DNA of 64,000 nt from Chloroflexota bacterium (GTDB lineage Bacteria; Chloroflexota; Anaerolineae; DUEN01): positions 1-64,000 of the forward strand of contig JAADGJ010000012.1 of the NCBI GenBank assembly GCA_013152435.1. The letters run 5' to 3'. Under the pieces are notes generated by a model. That model was not told the DNA's origin, did no database searches, and saw only the letters and a list, made by a program, of their open reading frames with translations. Numbering within the stretch: the first letter of the stretch is position 1; every line of letters begins with the position of its first letter. Made by a program: the position numbers and the translations under genes. Shown one piece after another: positions 43,420 through 51,778 of this stretch.

Positions 43420-43998
43420 TCAGCACTCCCCCTTCTCGCGTAGCTCCTGCAGCGCCCGGCGGATGGCCGGATCGGATAGCGCGCGGCGCTCCAGCTCGGC
43501 CGCCACGGCCTCCCTCGGGAACATGTACGCCTTCCAGCGATCCACCTCCCGCTGGACGTCGGCCGCCGCGTAGCCCTGGGCGAGCAGGTACTTGCTCAGG
43601 CCATACAAGGCCTGGTGGTGACCACAGGGGCAATTCCGGCTCTCATCCCGAAAGGGATGCACGACCCGGCAGCATGGCAACGCGACGTCAACCGCCTCGT
43701 ACTGGGCCACCCAGGGCGGCGAGGGCCTCGCCTCCTGATTCCAGATCAACATCGTCTGATAGCCGGCGTAGTTGAAGGCGATCCCATAGCCCGTGGGCGC
43801 GTTCTCCGGCGGGACGACCTCCGCGCGTATCCTGTCCAGGATCTCAAGAGGGGTGAGCGTCGGCGTCGGCTCCACCCGGATCGGGCTGAAAAGCGGAGAT
43901 ACCTGAGCCGGGCTACAGGCCGTGAGCCCCAGGGCGGTGACGATCCACAAGAGGAGAAAAGTCCTCGGGGAGAGGGAGCGTCTGATCGATTCCCGCAT
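43420..43998 (-). CDS. Cys-rich lipoprotein, PCYCGC-like
   Basis: A 192-residue lipoprotein with lipobox LTAC and, in the C-terminal half, a Cys/His cluster: PCCRVVHPF, NCPCGHHQALYG and a helical DVQREVDRWKAYMFPRE. The arrangement resembles the PCYCGC family of extracytoplasmic metal-binding lipoproteins, although the signature itself is altered. Last gene of the cytochrome c maturation cluster, so it could help deliver haem or metal, but no direct evidence is present. AAGGA precedes the ATG. Confidence 0.65.
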   Translation of the reverse strand: MRESIRRSLSPRTFLLLWIVTALGLTACSPAQVSPLFSPIRVEPTPTLTPLEILDRIRAEVVPPENAPTGYGIAFNYAGYQTMLIWNQEARPSPPWVAQYEAVDVALPCCRVVHPFRDESRNCPCGHHQALYGLSKYLLAQGYAAADVQREVDRWKAYMFPREAVAAELERRALSDPAIRRALQELREKGEC

Positions 43999-44022
43999 CG
44001 TGTTCCTTTTCCGTGAGCGCGA

Positions 44023-45234
44023 CTACTCTTCATACTCCTCGGCGGCCAACAGGGCCATCGCCTGCGCGTGCAGGCGCGCACGTCGGTCCTGATATTCCGC
44101 CTCGTCGATGGTGCCTGCCTGATAGGCGTCGTCCAGGTCCGCGATGGCCTGGAAGAGGGATGGCAACTCGTCCGATGCCGACGCGAGCACGACGGGAGCG
44201 AGCTCCTGCTGGCGATCCCGCCACCACCAGAAGCCGCCGACCCCGATGAGCGCCACCGAGAACAACAGGCCGATCATCAGCACCCACCGCCAGCGATCCC
44301 CATCGCTCCCCGGTGCAACGCCCGAATCGGCAGACGCCGCGACCATCTCCGGCCGACCCGTAACGGTCAAACGCAACGCGTCGCCCGGCTCCAACGGCAG
44401 GTGCCCGAAGCTGTAGACCTGATGCGGGCGCCCCTGGATCGAGACCTCCTGGTCCACGCTCCAGCCGGCCCCGCTCAGCGTCACCCCCACGTCAGGGAGA
44501 AGGACGCTGGCGTTGAGGACCGGATAGTCCACCGGCACGGCCAGCTCGATCTGATCCTCATAGGGCAGGACGTAGCGGACCAGGCTCGAAAGGGTCCCCT
44601 TCCCCGGGGCGACCGGGGCCGTGTCGATGAAGCCATCCTCCAACTGGATGAAGCGAGTCCCATCCCGATCGCCTCTGAAGCTGACCTCCGAGGCGCCGGG
44701 GGGCAGACGAAAGCGAAGCCCCTCCTGATCACGGGCCACGACGGCGCGATCCCCGGTGTTGGAGAGGATGTAAATCTGGATCACCTGCATCATCCCCGGC
44801 GTGAAGTCCAGCAACATGTGCAGCTGCTCCACCTGTACGGTCGACGTGTCGGTGGTCGTCTCGTAGACGGTGACGGGCAGATCGAGCTCGGTCTGTCCGG
44901 GCTCGGGCTCAATCCGCTCGCTGAAATAGGTCACGTCACGGTATGTCACCATCACCTCGAAGCTGCGCCCCGGGGCGGTCTCCACGTTCTCAAAGCGGAA
45001 GCGCCCCTCGGCATCCGCGGTGCCATCGGTCATGCCGGTCATCATCTGGCCATCATAGGTGTGCAGCATCAACGACAGATCGGCCGAGATCTCCTCGCCT
45101 GGGGTCCCGTTGGTGATCTGCCCCAGGATGGTGATCGCTGGCCCCGGCTCGGGCGCCTGGGCCAGCGCGATCAGCGGGGTCAGGAGCAGCCAGGCCAAAG
45201 CCAGCAGCACAGGTCGGAAACGGGAAGATGTCAT
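44023..45234 (-). CDS. Exported membrane protein in the ccm cluster, unknown function
   Basis: A 403-residue protein with signal peptide (LLALAWLLLTPLIALAQA), a carboxypeptidase-regulatory-like beta domain (about 35-115: GQITNGTPGEEISADLS), a further beta-rich region, one membrane segment near 320-342 (WVLMIGLLFSVALIGVGGFW) and a C-terminal SHOCT-like helix (AYQAGTIDEAEYQDRRARL). The ATG at 45234 overlaps the preceding stop. Wedged between CcmI-like and PCYCGC-like genes, it probably belongs to cytochrome c assembly. No family name is offered. Confidence 0.7.
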   Translation of the reverse strand: MTSSRFRPVLLALAWLLLTPLIALAQAPEPGPAITILGQITNGTPGEEISADLSLMLHTYDGQMMTGMTDGTADAEGRFRFENVETAPGRSFEVMVTYRDVTYFSERIEPEPGQTELDLPVTVYETTTDTSTVQVEQLHMLLDFTPGMMQVIQIYILSNTGDRAVVARDQEGLRFRLPPGASEVSFRGDRDGTRFIQLEDGFIDTAPVAPGKGTLSSLVRYVLPYEDQIELAVPVDYPVLNASVLLPDVGVTLSGAGWSVDQEVSIQGRPHQVYSFGHLPLEPGDALRLTVTGRPEMVAASADSGVAPGSDGDRWRWVLMIGLLFSVALIGVGGFWWWRDRQQELAPVVLASASDELPSLFQAIADLDDAYQAGTIDEAEYQDRRARLHAQAMALLAAEEYEE

Positions 45235-45692
45235 GACGTTATCGTAACCTCCTCGGTCAATGAGCGCCCACAGCTGGCGCAGAATCGATCGCCCGGCTGC
45301 GCCAGGCGTCCACACTGGGGACAGGCCACGGCCGTACCCGGATGCGCGCCGGCCGTGCGCGCCCGCCGGGCCCGCACGGCGCTCACCATGGCCTCGATCC
45401 GTGCCTCCAGGTCGGCCTGCCGGCCGGAGTGGCGATCCAGCTCCTGCAACAGGGTCGCCGCCCGCAGAAGCAGGTGATCCCGCAGCGGTCGATAGTCCTC
45501 CTCGGCCACAAGGCCAGCCCGGTAGTCGAAGTCCAGATCGCGAATGGTGGCTACCAGCGCCTGGTACTCCTGCCGGGGATTCGCCGCAGATCGAGCCCGG
45601 CGCCGCCTCATAGGCCGAAGCCACGGCCAGGCGACGGTCACGCCCACGATCCCCAATAGGGCCACACCCAATACGATACTCTCCGGAGCCAT
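45231..45692 (-). CDS. CcmI-like N-terminal membrane domain fused to a zinc ribbon
   Basis: A 153-residue protein. One membrane helix (VLGVALLGIVGVTVAWPWL) is followed by a helical region like the N-terminal part of CcmI/CycH (QEYQALVATIRDLDFDYRAGLVAEEDY) and a C-terminal zinc ribbon (CPQCGRLAQPGDRFCASCG). CcmI normally presents apocytochrome to the CcmFH ligase and carries TPRs, which are missing here. The ATG at 45692 follows GAGGGG. Gene order ccmF-ccmH-this gene is typical of CcmI. Confidence 0.75.
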   Translation of the reverse strand: MAPESIVLGVALLGIVGVTVAWPWLRPMRRRRARSAANPRQEYQALVATIRDLDFDYRAGLVAEEDYRPLRDHLLLRAATLLQELDRHSGRQADLEARIEAMVSAVRARRARTAGAHPGTAVACPQCGRLAQPGDRFCASCGRSLTEEVTITS

Positions 45693-45714
45693 GTTCCCCT
45701 CAAGTTTGGTCTCT

Positions 45715-45747
45715 CGGGTAGCGGAGGGCAATACCCTCCGCTACCCG
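45715..45747. repeat. 14-bp perfect stem hairpin (CGGGTAGCGGAGGG)
   Basis: Arms 45715-45728 and 45734-45747 are perfect inverted copies around CAATA. Similar GGTAGCGGAG...CTCCGCTACC hairpins occur at 61906-61940, and a related GCGGAGGG stem at 23891-23913. Lies between ccmH and the CcmI-like gene, without a T-run. Confidence 0.6.
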
Positions 45748-45826
45748 CACAAGATGCAGAGTAGCGCTGCAGAGAAAGCCGTGTATCTGGACGATCAAAG
45801 GAAAAGATCAAAGCCCAGATGATCCC

Positions 45827-46300
45827 CTATCCTTTCCGCACGTCCTCCTCCAGGCGGGCCAGGTACTCGGACGGGATAGGCAACGTCCCATCCTGGCCCG
45901 TCCCAAGCAGTGGCCGCGTGGGGCCACGCTCCTGGCGTCGAAAGACGCGCATCAGCAGCCATCCCCCGGCCAACAGCCCGACGACGGGCAACACCCACAC
46001 CAGGGCGGTGAACCCCCTACGGGGCGGCGCCGCCAGAACCCGGATCCCATATTGGGCGACGAAGTAGTCGATGATGGCCTGCTCGTCCTGGCCCTCGGCC
46101 AGCATATCCCGAATCTGCGCCCGCCAATCCTCACACGCCTTGGTCTCGCACACGTCCAAAGGCGTGTTGGGACACACCGGGCAGTAGAGCTGCTTGGCGA
46201 TACGGTTGACCTCGTCGGCCGTGGGCTCCTGGGCCGCCACCGGGATCCCCAGGGCCAAGCCGAGGAACAGCAACACGGCAATGATCGTTCTCCGCCACAT
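45827..46300 (-). CDS. ccmH: CcmH, cytochrome c maturation thiol oxidoreductase subunit
   Basis: A 157-residue protein with signal peptide (FLGLALGIPVAAQEP), the CcmH thiol motif as LYCPVCP (usual form LRCxxC), then TKACEDWRAQIRDMLAEGQ and a membrane helix (LVWVLPVVGLLAGGWLL). It reduces or holds apocytochrome Cys pairs for haem attachment by CcmF. Lies 54 bp after CcmF. The additional C-terminal tail is charged. The altered first motif residue (Tyr for Arg) is common in distant homologues. Confidence 0.88.
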   Translation of the reverse strand: MWRRTIIAVLLFLGLALGIPVAAQEPTADEVNRIAKQLYCPVCPNTPLDVCETKACEDWRAQIRDMLAEGQDEQAIIDYFVAQYGIRVLAAPPRRGFTALVWVLPVVGLLAGGWLLMRVFRRQERGPTRPLLGTGQDGTLPIPSEYLARLEEDVRKG

Positions 46301-46354
46301 AGCCTTCGCTCTCCCAAAGCTGCGCGCGGCCGGGCGCGCGGCGTGCGCCGTCGC

Positions 46355-48427
46355 CTACGCCGGGCTCGGCGCCTGCTCGCCTTGCGGGGCCAGTTTCCAG
46401 GTCCGCCGGACGGCCGAGTCCGGCCAGGCCGCGATCACCGTGCCCAGCACAAACGTCAAACCGCCGAGCCACAGCCAGCCGATCAACGGGTTGATGTACA
46501 GCTTGAACGTGGCGCGCAGGCCCGGATCGGTCTCCCAGGTCACCAGCAAGGCGTACAGGTCCCCCTGGGGGCGGCTCCACACGGAGGGGATGGTCATCGG
46601 CTGCTCAGCGCTGATGAAAAAATCCCGCCGGGGCCGCAACGTGCGCACGGGGCGCCCATCCTCGTAGACCGTCAGCACCGCCTCCGTCACCTGGCGATCT
46701 CCCGCCTCCAGGCTATAGGCGTGCAGGTTATCGAACTGGAGCGCGTAGGGTCCGAAGTTCAGCCGCTCTCCCAGGACCAGCGTGGCCTCAGTCTCCTGCT
46801 GGAAGAGATAGGTGCCGATGATCCCCAGGGCCATCATGAGCACCCCCAGGTGGATCAGATATCCCCCATAGCGACGTCGATGACGGGAGATCAGCCGGGC
46901 CAAAGCGATGGGCCACGATTCGCCATGGGCCTGACGCCGGGCCTGCGCGCCCCTCCAGAACGCCAGCAGCGTGGCCAGCCCCACGAAGGCCACCAGCCAG
47001 AACCCGAACAGCGCCGTGGGATTTCGATGGCCCGCCGCGATCAGGCCGCCCACGATCAGCGCGCTCCCCACAAAGGGCCAGAGGAGCTTATGAGCCAGTT
47101 GGGACGCCGATTGGCGTCGCCAGGCCAGCAGCGGGGCCACCCCCATCAACAACACCAGGGCGCCGAACAGGGGGCCGGTCACCTGATTGTAGTACGGCGG
47201 CCCCACCGTGATCTTCTGCCCCGTGATCAACTCCGTCACCATGGGGGAGATAGTGCCCCAGAAGACGGCGAAGGTGATGCCCAGGAAGAGCAGGTTGTTC
47301 AACAGGAAGGCCGCCTCCCGGGACAGGACGTTCTCCAGGGCGTTCTCACTGCGCAGAGTGTCCATCCGGCTCACCAACAACGTTACAGAGGACAGGAACG
47401 TGACGGTGATGAACGCGAAGAACGCCGGCCCGATGGCGGACTGGGTGAACGAGTGCACGGAGGAGATGACACCGCTGCGGGTGATGAAGGTGCCGAAGAT
47501 GACCAGGCTGTAGGTGAGGATGATGAGCACCATGTTCCACACCTTCAGCATCCCGCGCTTCTCCTGGATCATCACGGAATGGAGGAAGGCCGTGCCCGTC
47601 AGCCAGGGCATCAGGGCGGCGTTCTCCACCGGGTCCCACCCCCAAAAGCCGCCCCAGCCCAACACGTCATAGGCCCAACGTCCCCCCAATAGCAACCCCA
47701 GCGAGAGGAAGAGCCAGGACACCAGTGTCCAGCGCCGGGTGGTCCGGATCCAGCGATCGCCGATGGAGCGCCGGGTGATGAGCGCGGCCATGGCGAAGGC
47801 GTACGGGATCACGAACCCCACGAAGCCCAGGTACAGGGTGGGCGGATGCCCGATCATCCCCGGGTGACGGAGCAGCGGGTTCAATCCTTTGCCATCAAAG
47901 GGCACGAGGGGGGCGGCTCCCGCCGGACGCCACACGCGCTGCACGACCTCGCCGCTACGGAGATCCTGCCACAATCGATCAAAGGGGTTGGCCACGAGCA
48001 GCGACAGCCCCTGGAAGAAGAGCAGGGTCAGCATGGTGATGACGATCACCCAGGGAAGCAACGGCCGGTCCACCTCCCACTTGCGCAGGAGCACGGCCGC
48101 GGCGAACAACGACATCAGCCACGTCCAGAAGAGGATGGACCCCGCCTGGCCGCCCCACAGGGCCGTGGCCTTCAGGAAGGGCGGCATGGCCCTGGCCGAG
48201 ACGTCATACACATAGGAGATCTGGAAATTTCCGGCCAACAGGTTGTACACGAGGGCCACGCAAGCGATGGTGAGCAACGGCGCCGTGCCCACGGCCGCGT
48301 TGCGGGCGCTCTCCAGCCACCGCTCATCCCCACGCTGGGTGCTCCACCAGGCGGCAGCGGCCGCATAGGCGGCCAGCAACGCGGAAAGAGCCAATGCGAA
48401 GAAACCGAGATCGTTGACCACGTACAC
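46355..48427 (-). CDS. ccmF: CcmF, haem lyase of cytochrome c maturation
   Basis: A 690-residue multi-helix protein with the haem-handling WWD motif GGFWGWDPVENAALMPWL and helical repeats typical of CcmF. Conserved His residues in periplasmic loops would bind haem b. It attaches haem to apocytochrome c with CcmH. The start is GTG at 48427 or 48421: the AGGAGGT just upstream touches the first but is 6 nt from the second. CcmA, B, C and E are not in this window, so the remaining genes lie elsewhere. Needed here for the multihaem and di-haem cytochromes. Confidence 0.92.
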   Translation of the reverse strand: MYVVNDLGFFALALSALLAAYAAAAAWWSTQRGDERWLESARNAAVGTAPLLTIACVALVYNLLAGNFQISYVYDVSARAMPPFLKATALWGGQAGSILFWTWLMSLFAAAVLLRKWEVDRPLLPWVIVITMLTLLFFQGLSLLVANPFDRLWQDLRSGEVVQRVWRPAGAAPLVPFDGKGLNPLLRHPGMIGHPPTLYLGFVGFVIPYAFAMAALITRRSIGDRWIRTTRRWTLVSWLFLSLGLLLGGRWAYDVLGWGGFWGWDPVENAALMPWLTGTAFLHSVMIQEKRGMLKVWNMVLIILTYSLVIFGTFITRSGVISSVHSFTQSAIGPAFFAFITVTFLSSVTLLVSRMDTLRSENALENVLSREAAFLLNNLLFLGITFAVFWGTISPMVTELITGQKITVGPPYYNQVTGPLFGALVLLMGVAPLLAWRRQSASQLAHKLLWPFVGSALIVGGLIAAGHRNPTALFGFWLVAFVGLATLLAFWRGAQARRQAHGESWPIALARLISRHRRRYGGYLIHLGVLMMALGIIGTYLFQQETEATLVLGERLNFGPYALQFDNLHAYSLEAGDRQVTEAVLTVYEDGRPVRTLRPRRDFFISAEQPMTIPSVWSRPQGDLYALLVTWETDPGLRATFKLYINPLIGWLWLGGLTFVLGTVIAAWPDSAVRRTWKLAPQGEQAPSPA

Positions 48428-48447
48428 CTCCTGCCGTCGGCGGCCGC

Positions 48448-49041
48448 CTACGGCTCCGCCAGCAGTTCCTCGATCTTCTGCTCGAGCTGGGGCGGCTTCA
48501 GCGGGCCGATGTGGACCCCGCGCAGGCGCCCCCGCTTGTCCACGAAGAAGGTCTCAGGGACCCCCCGGATCCGATACGCCTGAGAGATCTCCGTCCCGAT
48601 GTCGGGGCCATTCGGATACGTGATGTCGAACTCCTCGATGTAGGCCAGCGCCTTCTTCTCCGTATCGGCGTAGTCGACCCCGATGAACACCACGCCCCGA
48701 TCCCGGTATGCACGCCACGTGCGCTCCAGGTAAGGCGCCTCCTCCCGGCAGGGCGGACACCACGAGGCCCAGAAATTGATCACCACCACCTTGCCACGCA
48801 GGTCGCTCAGGGTCACGGTCTCCCCCTGAAAGGTGGTCAGCGTGAAATCAGGGGCCATGCCGGATTCCACGGGTCCGGCCGCCGTCCGCACGATGCCCCA
48901 TCCCATCAGAGCCAACAGGGCCAGGACCAGGGAATAGACGACCACGCGGCCCCAGCCGAGCGAGAGCCCTGACAGGCCCGCAGGCGACGCCGCCGCCATC
49001 TCCGCCGAAACCTCTCCTACGGATCCATTCTCGTCCTGCAT
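48448..49041 (-). CDS. TlpA/CcmG-type thioredoxin
   Basis: A 197-residue membrane-anchored thioredoxin-like protein. One helix (VVVYSLVLALLALMGWGIV, about 32-52) precedes an AhpC/TSA-like fold with APDFTLTTF, active site WASWCPPCREE and the cis-Pro in RGVPETFFVDK. It lies next to CcmF, so it is the likely CcmG that reduces apocytochrome thiols. The ATG at 49041 follows GGGAG; an upstream in-frame region to 49239 is not supported by codon use or ribosome site. Its substrate partner may be one of the two CcdA-like proteins. Confidence 0.85.
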   Translation of the reverse strand: MQDENGSVGEVSAEMAAASPAGLSGLSLGWGRVVVYSLVLALLALMGWGIVRTAAGPVESGMAPDFTLTTFQGETVTLSDLRGKVVVINFWASWCPPCREEAPYLERTWRAYRDRGVVFIGVDYADTEKKALAYIEEFDITYPNGPDIGTEISQAYRIRGVPETFFVDKRGRLRGVHIGPLKPPQLEQKIEELLAEP

Positions 49042-49144
49042 GCCGTTCTCTCCCAACGCGACAGCGCCCACACCCGAATTCGGCGCAGAGCTCCCGCCTG
49101 CCGCGCTCGCGTACGGCGCCGTCGTGCTATGCGATCCAGGTAAC

Positions 49145-49420
49145 CTATGCCCCGTCGCGCTCCGCCGCCGGACGGCTCGCACCCGGCAATGAGACCGGCG
49201 CGTCCGATGCCGCATCCCCAGCGTCCTGCGCGGCACCATGCGAGTGGCCCAATCGTCCCATCAACAACAGATGGCTCAACGGGCACAGCAGGATGAGCGC
49301 AAACAACAACGCGCTGGACACCGGCACATTGAACAGGAAGATGGCCCCCAGCGCAGCGATGGGGATGAGGCAACAGGCCAACATCAGCCACAGATGATGA
49401 CGATGCCCTCGGGCGCTCAC
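49145..49420 (-). CDS. Small membrane protein, DUF2933-like
   Basis: A 91-residue protein with two hydrophobic segments (LWLMLACCLIPIAALGAIFLF and SSALLFALILLCPLSHLLLM), a layout and CC-x-P motif close to the DUF2933 family of small membrane proteins found in heavy-metal gene clusters. His-rich N-terminal and loop regions (RGHRHH, GHSHG) could bind metal. It begins the ccm operon 104 bp upstream of the thioredoxin. Function unknown. Confidence 0.65.
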   Translation of the reverse strand: MSARGHRHHLWLMLACCLIPIAALGAIFLFNVPVSSALLFALILLCPLSHLLLMGRLGHSHGAAQDAGDAASDAPVSLPGASRPAAERDGA

Positions 49421-49590
49421 GACACCTCGCCTCCTCTCCGGTGCAAGGGCGATTCACGATCTTTGAACACGCTCACATTTATTGTGCTCTGCCTTTCACA
49501 GGGGCACCAGCGCCATTCAGCCTAGGAGCACCCCGCCAAAAGGCGTGTTTCGCGGTCGCCTATGGGCCGCGGCCGTGCCAGCCTCACCAC

Positions 49591-49631
49591 AAAAAGAAGC
49601 GGCGGCGCCCATTTACCGGGCGGCCGCCGCC
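49591..49631 (-). terminator. Rho-independent terminator of the coiled-coil gene
   Basis: On the minus strand GCGGCGGCCGCCC pairs with GGGCGCCGCCGC (one bulge) around a GGTAAAT loop and is followed by TTCTTTTT. It lies 26 bp past the stop of the gene ending at 49657 and ends the PspA-block transcript. Confidence 0.8.
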
Positions 49632-49656
49632 GAAAGCCGAAAGGGGGCGGAGATCA

Positions 49657-50328
49657 TCACGTCTCCGCCCCATCGATTTGTGAGCGCAAGGACTGAAGCT
49701 CCTGACGAGACCGCAGCGCCTCCAGCTCCGCCACCTTGGCCTCCAGCTTCTCCCGCAACGCGTCCAGCTTGGCCAGGTCCTCCTCAAGCGCCTGGGCCTG
49801 GGCCTCCAGGCGCACCTGCGTCTCCATCAGTTCCTGTTTCTCCATCAAGTACCGACGCGCCAGGGCCTCATCCGTCGCCACTGCCCGGCGGGCCGCCTCC
49901 TCGCGCTGCTGCGCCCGGGCTTCCACGTCCGCGATCCTCTCCTGCAGCGAGGTCAGCACCTGAGACGACTCCTCACGCGCCTCCTCCAGCCTGGCGATCC
50001 GGGCCCGCAGCTTCCGAATGGCGACGTCCTCCTCGCTCTCCCGCGGCCGGCTCCGGGCCTTCTGGCGTCTCTCATAACGCAACACGGCCAGATCCACCGG
50101 CCGGAGCTGTCCTCGGGACACCAGGTCTTTGAGCTCACGGAAGGTTTCCTCGTCCAGCTCCCCTCGTTCATACATCTCATAGAGCTGCTCCTGGAGCGAG
50201 GGGCCGGGAGGCTGCGGCTGGCCCGTCGCAGGCCAGGTCCTATAGCGGCGGGCCCGGTTATCCCGCACCAGGGCATCCGCCAGATCGAAAAGCCGGAAGA
50301 CATCCGGTCCGCATCCCATCCGATTCAC
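49657..50328 (-). CDS. Coiled-coil protein of the PspA operon
   Basis: A 223-residue soluble protein. An N-terminal part (about 1-50) precedes a SHOCT-like motif YERGELDEETFRELKDLV, and residues about 100-220 form a long coiled coil with heptads (ARIARLEEAREESSQVLTS, EEDLAKLDALREKLEAKV). No catalytic motif. It follows PspAA by 30 bp and ends at a strong terminator. Such helical proteins often assist PspA scaffolds in membrane stress; function inferred only. Confidence 0.7.
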   Translation of the reverse strand: MNRMGCGPDVFRLFDLADALVRDNRARRYRTWPATGQPQPPGPSLQEQLYEMYERGELDEETFRELKDLVSRGQLRPVDLAVLRYERRQKARSRPRESEEDVAIRKLRARIARLEEAREESSQVLTSLQERIADVEARAQQREEAARRAVATDEALARRYLMEKQELMETQVRLEAQAQALEEDLAKLDALREKLEAKVAELEALRSRQELQSLRSQIDGAET

Positions 50329-50358
50329 CTCCCCTCGTCACAGGAGGGGGGCTCCCCC

Positions 50359-50649
50359 CTATCCGGGGATGAGCCCCTCCCCCACGAACAGCTCCAGTGC
50401 CTCGTCCAGAGTCAGGTCCTCCGGAGGCAACACCAGGTCCGATTCCGCCAACGTCGCCTCCAACGAACGTCCCCGCTCGCGCACCAGATCCGCCATTCGC
50501 TCTAACAGCCGCTGGAGCTCGGCCTCGCTCTCCCGCAGCAGGGCCACGATCTGATTATCGATAGCGTTCAGCTCGGTCAACAAGCTCGCATCCCGGGGGA
50601 CCTCGAACTGGCCCTTACCGGCCACGCGAATCACGAATGTCTCCTTCAC
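50359..50649 (-). CDS. pspAA: PspAA, PspA-associated protein
   Basis: A 96-residue protein matching the PspAA family: beta strand FVIRVAGKGQFEVP, then LLTELNAIDNQIVALL, a helix and the end motif SDLVLPPEDLTLDEALELF followed by LIPG. It always sits beside pspA in archaea, actinobacteria and Chloroflexi and is thought to bind PspA. Its start overlaps the stop of pspA (ATGA), so production is coupled. The order PspA-PspAA-coiled-coil is intact. Confidence 0.85.
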   Translation of the reverse strand: MKETFVIRVAGKGQFEVPRDASLLTELNAIDNQIVALLRESEAELQRLLERMADLVRERGRSLEATLAESDLVLPPEDLTLDEALELFVGEGLIPG

Positions 50650-51350
50650 GATGCCACCACCTCGCCCTTGAGCCGGGCCAGCTCGGCCTCCACCGCCTCG
50701 GAGCGGGCCAGCCGCATCAGCTCACGATCGATATCATCGGTCTCGGGCTCCAGGACGTCCTCAATGGCCCCGGTGGCGATCAACTCGTCGATGGCCTCCG
50801 CCCGAGCCTGCATGTGACGGATGCGCTCCTCGGCCCGCTGGATGGTATTCCCCACATCAGCCAGATCCTCCGAGATGCCGCTCAACGCCTCCCGCACCTT
50901 CAGCTGCGCCTGCGAGGAATCGTAGATGGCCTTCAGCTCCTCCTTCTTGCTGCGGAAGAGCTCGATCTTGGTGCGCAGGCTGGCCTGAGTCGTCTTAAGG
51001 CTCTCCACCTGTCTCTCCAGGTTGGCGATATTGGCCTCCAACTCCGCCTGGCGGGCCAGGGCGGCCTGCTTGCGCTCCAGTGCCAGCTTCGCCAGGTCCT
51101 CCCGCCCCTTTTCCAGGGCAGCCCTGGCCTGTTCCTCGTAACGGGTCACGGCAACGGCCAGCTGATCCCGCTGCGCCTCCATCGAGCGCTTCGCCGCCGC
51201 CACCTCTACCAAACTCTGACCGACCTGACGCAGGCTCTCCTGCAGCCGGGTCAGGCTATAATCCAAACTGGCCTTCGGATCCTCCAGGCTCTCCATAGCC
51301 TTGTTGGCCTGAGCCTGAAAGATGGCCTTAAATCTCGCCAGCAATCCCAT
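50646..51350 (-). CDS. pspA: PspA/IM30 family membrane-stress protein
   Basis: A 234-residue nearly all-helical protein of the PspA/Vipp1/ESCRT-III family. MGLLARFKAIFQAQANKAME is the usual amphipathic N terminus, followed by LDYSLTRLQESLRQVGQSLV and long coiled coils. It polymerises on stressed inner membranes. The ATG at 51350 is preferred to a GTG three codons earlier, because AGGAG lies 10 nt upstream of the ATG and only 1 nt from the GTG. Followed directly by PspAA. Confidence 0.92.
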   Translation of the reverse strand: MGLLARFKAIFQAQANKAMESLEDPKASLDYSLTRLQESLRQVGQSLVEVAAAKRSMEAQRDQLAVAVTRYEEQARAALEKGREDLAKLALERKQAALARQAELEANIANLERQVESLKTTQASLRTKIELFRSKKEELKAIYDSSQAQLKVREALSGISEDLADVGNTIQRAEERIRHMQARAEAIDELIATGAIEDVLEPETDDIDRELMRLARSEAVEAELARLKGEVVAS

Positions 51351-51413
51351 GATGTTCACTCCTCTTCCAAATCTCTCTTCTCAGTCTCTACTTCCCAGTT
51401 CCCAACTCGCCCC

Positions 51414-51444
51414 CGGGTGGCGAAGGGATATCCCCCGCCACCCG
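51414..51444. repeat. Hairpin CGGGTGGC...GCCACCCG
   Basis: Eight-base perfect arms (51414-51421, 51437-51444) with an additional inner GGG/CCC pairing. The same GCCACCC/GGGTGGC pair with another loop occurs at 53169-53197. Between the zinc-ribbon gene and pspA; lacks a T-run. Confidence 0.5.
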
Positions 51445-51463
51445 AGGCGATCCTCGCGATCCA

Positions 51464-51715
51464 CTACGCCGACTCCTCCAGGGTCGCCCCGCAATAGGGG
51501 CAGGCGACCCAATCCGTATCCACAGCCTTGTGGCAGGAGGGGCAGGAACGCTTCAACTGCGTCCCACAACGGGGGCAGAGGACGAAATCCTCTTCAACGG
51601 GCCCTCCGCAGTTCGGGCAGGTTTGAGTCGTCTGGGCCGCCTGCGGCGCCGGCTCCTGCCATGGAGCCTCCCGATAGATCATCCGCTCACGATGGGATCT
51701 TCCACCACCACACAT
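51464..51715 (-). CDS. Double zinc-ribbon protein
   Basis: An 83-residue protein with two C4 zinc ribbons: CPNCGGPVEEDFVLCPRCG and CPSCHKAVDTDWVACPYCG, and an N-terminal CGGG segment. The ATG at 51715 is chosen because AAGGAGGT precedes it by 9 nt; a start at 51751 lacks one. Double zinc ribbons act as adaptors or nucleic-acid-binding modules. Located between a zinc-ribbon membrane protein and pspA, it probably joins the envelope-stress group. Confidence 0.75.
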   Translation of the reverse strand: MCGGGRSHRERMIYREAPWQEPAPQAAQTTQTCPNCGGPVEEDFVLCPRCGTQLKRSCPSCHKAVDTDWVACPYCGATLEESA

Positions 51716-51778
51716 ATCACACGACCTCCTTTGATCGCGGTAGCATCGCACGAAAGCGCGCGGTGCGAAAAGTCATGC

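Noticed and set aside
44023-45624. 533-residue version of the exported ccm protein
   Set aside because: The extension lies antisense-frame within the CcmI-like gene; a signal peptide begins at 45234 with an ATGA overlap.
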